Positions 58,930 through 64,000 of a stretch of 64,000 nt of DNA are shown in pieces. Made by a program: the position numbers and the translations under genes. The notes under the pieces were generated by a model. The model searched no databases. It worked only from the letters and a program-made list of their open reading frames with translations, and was not told the origin of the DNA. The number at the start of each line of letters is the position of its first letter. The stretch's first letter is position 1. The stretch covers positions 125,766,597-125,830,596 of the forward strand of contig CM061921.1 of the NCBI GenBank assembly GCA_031002005.1, given 5' to 3'. The DNA comes from Vandiemenella viatica (lineage: Eukaryota; Arthropoda; Insecta; Orthoptera; Morabidae).

Positions 58930-59340
58930 ACAATGAACCAAACTAGGGGATACAATAATTAGAGCTGATATCATCTCCACACATGGAAACATTAAGTTCA
59001 CAATGGAGATAGAGACAAATGGCAAACTGAACTTTCTTGCTATAACCATAAAAAGACAGAAAAATTACACTTATTTTAGATATATAGGAAACTCACTACC
59101 ATAAACATGATAATAGTCTCTGACTTAAACCTTTTACAAACACACAAAGAAGCTATGATAAAATATATGTATACTCAGTAGTTTAAATAGAATCGAACTC
59201 AATAGCTATAATTACATATCAGAACTAAAAATAAAAAATTATATATCTATCAAGAATAAGTATAAAAACACCATTGTACTTCAACCAATTAACAAAATTA
59301 TGAAAAAATAAAGAAAATAACATCTAATATAACCCCATCT
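58930..59340 (+). pseudogene. Penelope-like reverse transcriptase, C-terminal end
   Basis: Plus-strand frames give STHGNIKFTMEIETNGKLNF and LAITIKRQ, then YFRYIGN and HKEAMIKYM. The 'I-F-x-E-x-x-x-x-x-I-N-F-L-x-x-x-I' and 'H-K-x-A' blocks are characteristic of the Penelope RT thumb region. Numerous stops are present. Confidence 0.7.
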
Positions 59341-59399
59341 TCTGAAAGAATACGGCTTATATGTTTCCGGAATAAAATTTAATAGTCACTCACTTTCAG

Positions 59400-60493
59400 A
59401 AGCTTCTGGTCTGTGCAAACAAAAAGGGTTCTCCCCTTGGCTCTTGTTCTCGCGAATTTACTTGTGTCTACCCGGAAAGCATCAAATAATTAATAACATA
59501 TAAGGCTCTTTCTCTTCTCTCGTGGTCACTTCAAACCTTCTCTGAAATGTACAAAAGGTTAGAAGGAAATCTGGAACTACTAAATCATAACAGATAGAGA
59601 TTAAATGATTTTTCTTTAATGCACAGCTTTCCTTAAATTTTGTTAGACCCACCGACCGGTATATTGTTTAAATTTTTTTCACCATGTAAATAATTTCTCC
59701 TTCTCCAGCAAAAAACCAGAAGACAGTTCTGTTAATAATCCCTTGAATTTCTTAATACTTTTCGCTAACAATCTCTAACCTTTTCTTTGAATATCACACA
59801 AATTTCATAACATTGTAAATTTACTATTTCCAATTAATAAAGTTCCTATCAATTTCTTGCACTCTTGTTACACAATTATGGCTTAAAAAATTAATACTTG
59901 ATGGCTGATTAACAACTTCTAAACTGGAACAGAATTTGAAGCAGCAGAATAGATGTAGCAATTTTTAAAGAAATACGCAACGCCAAGTGTCAATATATAA
60001 TTAATTTCGTTGGTATTATTTTTGCTTCCCTAACGTGGCACACTTATGTAAACTTAGCTCCTGCTAGTTTCGACGAAAACGCCTAATTTGAGTGATTGTA
60101 ATAGAATCCTCGCTTACGATGAATAACTACAATAAAATACCTGACAACTTTTTTACTGCCCAAACAAGGTAAAAGACAAACTCAGACGGTTACCGCAAAT
60201 AACTAGAAGCACACGCTAATCTCATTAACTCCCACAAAAATTAAAACTTTGCTCTGGACCGAAGGTCCGACTCCAAAGAAGACTAGTGATGAAAAAGCGA
60301 CGCTTGGCGGCTCCACTTTTTATACTGACGCTTCTTTTTGATACAACCCTTACCTAGACGCGAGAACTGTGTAGCAATGCTTGCCACGACACGTGGATCC
60401 TAATATTACGCCATGCTCGCAATTCATAATTTTTACAGTAAAACTAAGTCTAATAACTTAAAATACACTCTGTAAAGCCCTAGAACCGTCACA
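59400..60493 (-). mobile_element. Possible solo LTR on the minus strand
   Basis: On the minus strand the block begins TGTGACGGTTCTAGGG near 60493, has a TATA box CAGTATAAAAAGTGG at 60313-60328 and the short palindrome GGACC-TTC-GGTCC downstream of it. It interrupts a Penelope-like element, which dates it as later. The left end and target duplication could not be fixed. Confidence 0.45.
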
Positions 60494-60539
60494 ATCTCTA
60501 CAAATGAGTATCTCTGTATCCATCCAGATGAAGTGCTAC

Positions 60540-60960
60540 ACTAAAAACTGAATATATGGCATACAATGAAATACATTAGCAACAACACACGCAAAATTAA
60601 AGACATACTAAAAATACAAGTATTCAAACTTTTATTTAAGTAGAAAGCAATAAATTTCACGAATCAGGTATATACAAACTAACATTGTATGACTGTCAAG
60701 CTCAATGCATTCACCAAACATGTATAAATGTTGAAACAAGTTGCAAAGCAATATCTAATAGCAGTAAAATACAATAACCATTCAAAATTTGCCAACTCTC
60801 AACTACCAACCTAAAATATTGAAATATATATACAAATACTCACTACAAAAAACAGTAAACCACAAACAATAACATTCCAAATAACTACCATTTCCTAAAA
60901 GCACTAACAGAAGGAAAACGTGTAATAAACAAATACACAAACAGCAAATTAACATAAAAT
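60540..60960 (+). pseudogene. Penelope-like GIY-YIG domain, broken
   Basis: NTRKIKDILKI-like sequence is followed by KFHESGIYKLTLYDCQAQCI. The GIY element appears as SGIYKL and the region corresponding to YIG as CI, so the second motif has drifted. Later parts are AT-rich and out of frame. Compare copy A at 25.1-25.6 kb. Confidence 0.6.
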
Positions 60961-61492
60961 ACACATTTCCTTTCAGATCCCGCCTGAAACAATTTTTTTT
61001 TTTTTAATCGTATTCAAGTTAAGCCATAGATATCACAAATGTAGGGTTGCAATGCGAGCAAATCGTAGGCAGTCTAACAATGCTGTAGGTGTAAACTGTT
61101 TTACCCTATATTGATTCCTCAGGTATTGTTTCTGTCACAGTCAGTGTGTATGTGTATGTGATCTGCAATAATAATATTATAAATGCTGAAGTAAGCGTTA
61201 TGACGACTGAATGACAATACTGATATTGATGGAATTTGACAAGGAAATACTTGGGAAGGTAGAGGCAAAAGCCACGTCGGATAGGAGGGGTGGTGGAGGG
61301 GGTTCACAGGATTCTAAATTGAACTTCGTAGTTTATGGACGCTCCCCAATTTGTGACCGTTGTCACAGCCGACAGCGCTCGACTCTGTATGCCACCATGC
61401 TACTGACTGCGTCGGTCAGTTTACATCCGTCGCACGTGTCGTCCATTCAACACACCCGGTCGGCCACTGCAATTCTCGTCGGGTAGCAATTA
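60961..61492. other. Non-coding DNA, GC-rich toward the right
   Basis: No transposon recognised. The GC-rich part at 61290-61490 carries frames that look like composition artefacts; it may be a promoter region. Confidence 0.35.
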
Positions 61493-61500
61493 TGACGTCA
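61493..61500. promoter_or_regulatory. Consensus CRE (TGACGTCA)
   Basis: A perfect palindromic cAMP-response element lies at the edge of a GC-rich patch. A match this short can occur by chance, and no gene start is identified beside it. Confidence 0.25.
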
Positions 61501-61582
61501 GTATATTTTCATAGGACACCACCGCCTACCTTCTGTTTATATACTATTGATGCGATGCGTTTTGTGTGTCACCTCTACATTT

Positions 61583-61831
61583 GACTTTTACCGAGCGTGA
61601 CGTGTGAACGGTTAACGTTCTGGACTCAAATTCGAGAGGACGCTGGTTCGAATTCCTGTACGGGCTTCCAGGTTTGTGTTTTCCATGGTTTCCCTGAATC
61701 ACTCCAGGTGAATGCCGCGATGCTTCCTTCAAACAGCCATGGAAAATTCCTTTCCGTTCCTTGTCCCCAGTCCTTTCCCGCCTCTAATGATCTCGAAGTC
61801 AACGGGGAGTAAAGCAACAAGAAAAAAAAAA
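61583..61831 (+). mobile_element. tRNA-derived SINE with poly(A) tail
   Basis: The head has GGTTAACGTTCTGG (degenerate A box) and GCTGGTTCGAATTCC (B box). The body has CCATGGTTTCCC, AATCACTCCAGGTGAATGCC and CCTCTAATGATCTCG and ends in an A-rich tail. TACATTT flanks both sides (61576-61582, 61832-61838). Truncated relatives are at 23862 and 26358. Confidence 0.9.
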
Positions 61832-62129
61832 TACATTTTCTTCCTGCTATACCTTTACTTTGGGCATGTCATTGCATTATTAACTTGAGGTTGCAGTATT
61901 ACAAATCAAACTAGACGAATAAAAAATATTTTTTATCAAACATCACGAAACTTGTAGCCACGATAATCTTTCGCATCCGGAGATACACCAAACTAACAGC
62001 AATGGCCTGAAATCCGACGTTCCCGCAATCGCTTGCGATATTGACCTGATTTCCGTGGTTCCATTCTCACGTAGGGAACACACAGTTGTCAGTCAAAATA
62101 ACACGGGAGACTTTGATATCGCCTTACAA

Positions 62130-62695
62130 ATAGTAAAATACACAATTATGGCACTAGAAGTAAAAATGATCTTCACAGGACTTACAAGTCATTGTCATTT
62201 GTTCAAAAAGGGGTCCGATATTCAGGGATACATATCTTCAATATGCTCCCAACACATATTAAATGACTAGTAGATGATAAGAATAAATTCAGTAAAAATT
62301 GAAACAATTTTTAATTGACAACTCCTTCTACTCTGTCGAAGAATTTATTTCTAAGGTATCTAAAAAATAACTGCCAGTATCTTGTGTAAATATAGTTCAC
62401 ATAATTAATTTACCATGTATGCTATGACTGTACATCTCCTGATGTATGTATCTAGTTTGTTACGTCATTATTTACGGTACCATCTACCATATATGTTATG
62501 ACTGTACATCTTCTGGTGTATGTATTATTTTGTAATGGAAGTGTTTAATGTACCATGTATACTATGACTGTACATTTAGTGGTGTACTTATTATTTTGTT
62601 ATGCAACTGTTTATCTGTAAATTGAAAACTTTTCATATTCCACAGAGCCAGTCACTTATATAGGGATCAATGTAAAATGAATGTATTGTATTGTA
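62130..62695 (+). pseudogene. LINE ORF2 C-terminus with repeat-bearing 3' UTR
   Basis: Plus-strand translation gives LTSHCHLFKKGSDIQGYISS and, in another frame, SLSFVQKGVRYSGIHIFN and LPTHIK, the closing block of a CR1-like ORF2. The 3' UTR includes the tandem repeat at 62411-62620 and ends GAATGTATTGTATTGTAT, a short-repeat LINE end. The matching scrap at 32.2 kb belongs to the same family. Confidence 0.75.
62411..62620. repeat. 66-74-bp tandem repeat in LINE 3' UTR
   Basis: Three units begin TACCATGTAT or TACCATATAT at 62411, 62485 and 62551, each with CTATGACTGTACAT downstream. The array lies between the ORF2 end and the LINE terminus. Confidence 0.88.
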
Positions 62696-62930
62696 TAGAA
62701 GGAGTTGTCAATTAAAAATTCTTTCAATTTTTTCCTGAATTTATTCTTATCATCTGCTAGACATTTAATATGTGTTGGGAGCTTACTGAATATCCCTGAA
62801 TATCGGACCCCTTTTTGAACAAATGACAATGACTTGTAATCCTTGTGAAGATAATTTTCACTAAATTTTACTATATTCGGCTGTTTTGTCGTATTAAGAT
62901 ACAACGTGCACATGTGTTATTTGATTCTGT
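62656..62930 (-). pseudogene. LINE ORF2 C-terminus, inverted neighbour
   Basis: The minus strand reads LHKDYKSLSFVQKGVRYSGI, FSKLPTHIKCLADDKNKF and KKLKEFLIDNSFY, the same ORF2 end as in 62130-62400 but better kept. It faces the plus-strand copy tail to tail, with the two 3' ends meeting near 62690. Upstream parts are absent. Confidence 0.8.
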
Positions 62931-63041
62931 ATTTCAAATGTGCGGGCTACTAAGACTTTTGGCTATGTGCGCTGGTGGCGCTGCATTTAGGCGACGGGTA
63001 GGAACAATACCCCGTTAAACCACAGCCTTCTAATCACACCT

Positions 63042-63081
63042 ATTGGCACCATGGAGGAAGGAATTCCTCCATGATTGGCAC
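63042..63081. mobile_element. 24-bp remnant with both P-like ends and perfect 8-bp duplication
   Basis: ATTGGCAC (63042-63049) and ATTGGCAC (63074-63081) flank a 24-bp core consisting of CATGGAGGAAGGAA joined to TTCCTCCATG. The first 14 bases are the left end of the local P-like family and the last 10 are its inverted right end. Nothing else of the element remains. P-element excision is known to leave stretches of the inverted ends between the target repeats. Confidence 0.88.
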
Positions 63082-63114
63082 GTTACCCACATATCTATCT
63101 TTGCATTAATAACC

Positions 63115-63792
63115 GATGGAGGAAGGAAATATATGGAGACGACGCAAGAGACCTTCACCATGCATTGAAGTGAAGCAGGACGGAGGAGGAGTGGGGGGCA
63201 TGGCCGGAGTGGAGGGGGCATGGTCGCTTCCATACAGACACGGGGAATATGTACAAAAACATCAAGGGGATTCTAGGATAAAGGTGACGCCGCAATCTGG
63301 TGATTGATTATTATGTAACTCGATATGACAAATAAAAAATGAAGAATAAAATTTTTTGATATCATGCTTAGTTTTCGAGATATTCCGTCCCAAATGTCAA
63401 ATGGTTTTGGTTGAAATTCAGAAGGAAAAATTGGTCAAAGTCAAATTTGATGATGGATTCTTGTTTAAAAAGACGAGACAAATGAAAAATAAAGAATAAA
63501 AATTTTCGATATCTCTCCTAGTTCTAGAGATATACTGTATCAAAAGTGAGGTTGAAATGGAGAAGAAAAAATTTCGCAAAAGTCAAATTTAATGATCGAT
63601 TCTTATGTAACACGACGAGACAAATCGAAAATAAAGAATAAAATTTTTCGATATCTTGCTTAGTTTTCGGGATATACTGGGAAAATCGCAATTGTTTGGA
63701 AGCGCAATATCGCCGCTGCCGCCACTGCGCATGCGCGAGCCTGCTTCACCAATTTAACGTCACTTCACCTCCATATATTTCCTTCCTCCAAG
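63115..63792 (-). mobile_element. P-like MITE with internal tandem repeats
   Basis: The inverted ends are GATGGAGGAAGGAAATATAT and, from the right, CTTGGAGGAAGGAAATATAT. Perfect 8-bp duplications TAATAACC lie at 63107-63114 and 63793-63800. The interior has three units with ATATC, CTTAGTTTTCGAGATAT-like sequence at about 63371, 63521 and 63663 (spacing 150 and 142 bp), the same unit as in 52768-53110 inverted. No transposase is present. It lies in opposite orientation to the copy at 51941-53276. Confidence 0.9.
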
Positions 63793-63800
63793 TAATAACC

Positions 63801-64000
63801 CAATGTAGTGTTTGGTACTTTGGTTGTTTGACTTGGGATTGTATTGTCTCTGAGTTTGTACGTCACGTTGACTTCTGTGTTTACTGTTTAGTTTTGGTTG
63901 TGTCGTTGATAAGGGACTAGCGAATATTCTGCAAATTTTTTCGTAAACTTAAGTGTCATTGTTAAAGGTAATATTCTGCAATCTGCATGCTGTGCATCGC
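63801..64000 (+). other. Unassigned DNA at the window edge
   Basis: No coding is evident. A possible donor AAAG|GTAATATT near 63967 and T/G-rich sequence could belong to a host 5' UTR, but this is too weak to call. Confidence 0.3.

Larger units (their letters stand above)
58830..60960 (+). mobile_element. Penelope-like element, copy C, interrupted
   Basis: Plus-strand Penelope RT C-terminus (58830-59340) and GIY-YIG endonuclease (60540-60960) are separated by a block at about 59400-60493 that shows LTR-like features. With it removed the order is normal. The element begins abruptly next to the Gypsy right LTR. Confidence 0.75.

Noticed and set aside
61211..61486. Possible host gene exon
   Set aside because: GC-rich composition gives open frames, but there is no splice pair or domain.

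Overview
This window reads as nuclear DNA of an animal, most likely an arthropod and probably an insect. It is AT-rich, intron-like and crowded with eukaryotic transposons: CR1-type LINEs, Penelope-like elements, tRNA-headed SINEs, and piggyBac, hAT, pogo and P-like DNA transposons. There are no operons, ribosome binding sites or prokaryotic genes. The order cannot be fixed from sequence alone; the insect assignment is inference from this repeat mix.

Only one host coding segment is convincing: a terminal exon at 18044-18145 (+) encoding the C-terminus of a calcyphosin-like EF-hand protein. Its earlier exons were not found, so the repeat-filled 5' third may be intron. Weaker host-type signals are a TATA/pyrimidine-tract promoter near 48.5 kb and a CRE-like site at 61.49 kb.

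Layout. 2.2-5.7 kb: a broken CR1-like LINE (-) carrying a 210-bp palindromic TA-flanked MITE and a ~1.6-kb unknown insertion. 5.69-10.06 kb: a piggyBac element (-, TTAA ends) cut in its transposase by a hAT element (8-bp duplication), itself carrying a SINE (11-bp duplication). 11.4-17.3 kb: LINE scraps, a 91-bp tandem duplication, a possible solo LTR and a hAT MITE. 18.0-18.5 kb: the host exon and 3' UTR. 18.9-22.5 kb: an esterase-bearing CR1-like LINE (-). 23.5-31.1 kb: LINE and SINE fragments plus two Penelope-like elements (-) with GIY-YIG endonuclease remnants and hammerhead-like motifs. 33.2-36.3 kb: a LINE (+) holding a GC-rich 1.1-kb block. 38.4-42.7 kb: the best-preserved element, a near full-length CR1 LINE (-) with PHD and esterase ORF1 and endonuclease/RT ORF2. 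42.77-44.09 kb: a pogo-like element with 24-bp perfect inverted ends and nine internal or terminal copies of a 13-bp motif. 51.0-58.8 kb: a decayed Gypsy element with ~600-bp LTRs, invaded by a P-like element and a SINE. 58.8-61.0 kb: a third Penelope-like element (+) with an LTR-like insertion. 62.1-62.9 kb: two converging LINE 3' ends. 63.0-63.8 kb: a P-like MITE and, next to it, a 24-bp two-ended remnant between perfect 8-bp duplications that looks like an excision footprint.

All transposase and polymerase genes seen carry stops, frameshifts or deletions, so nothing here looks autonomous. The richest signals are the nesting order, which dates insertions relative to each other, and the P-like family with its footprint.
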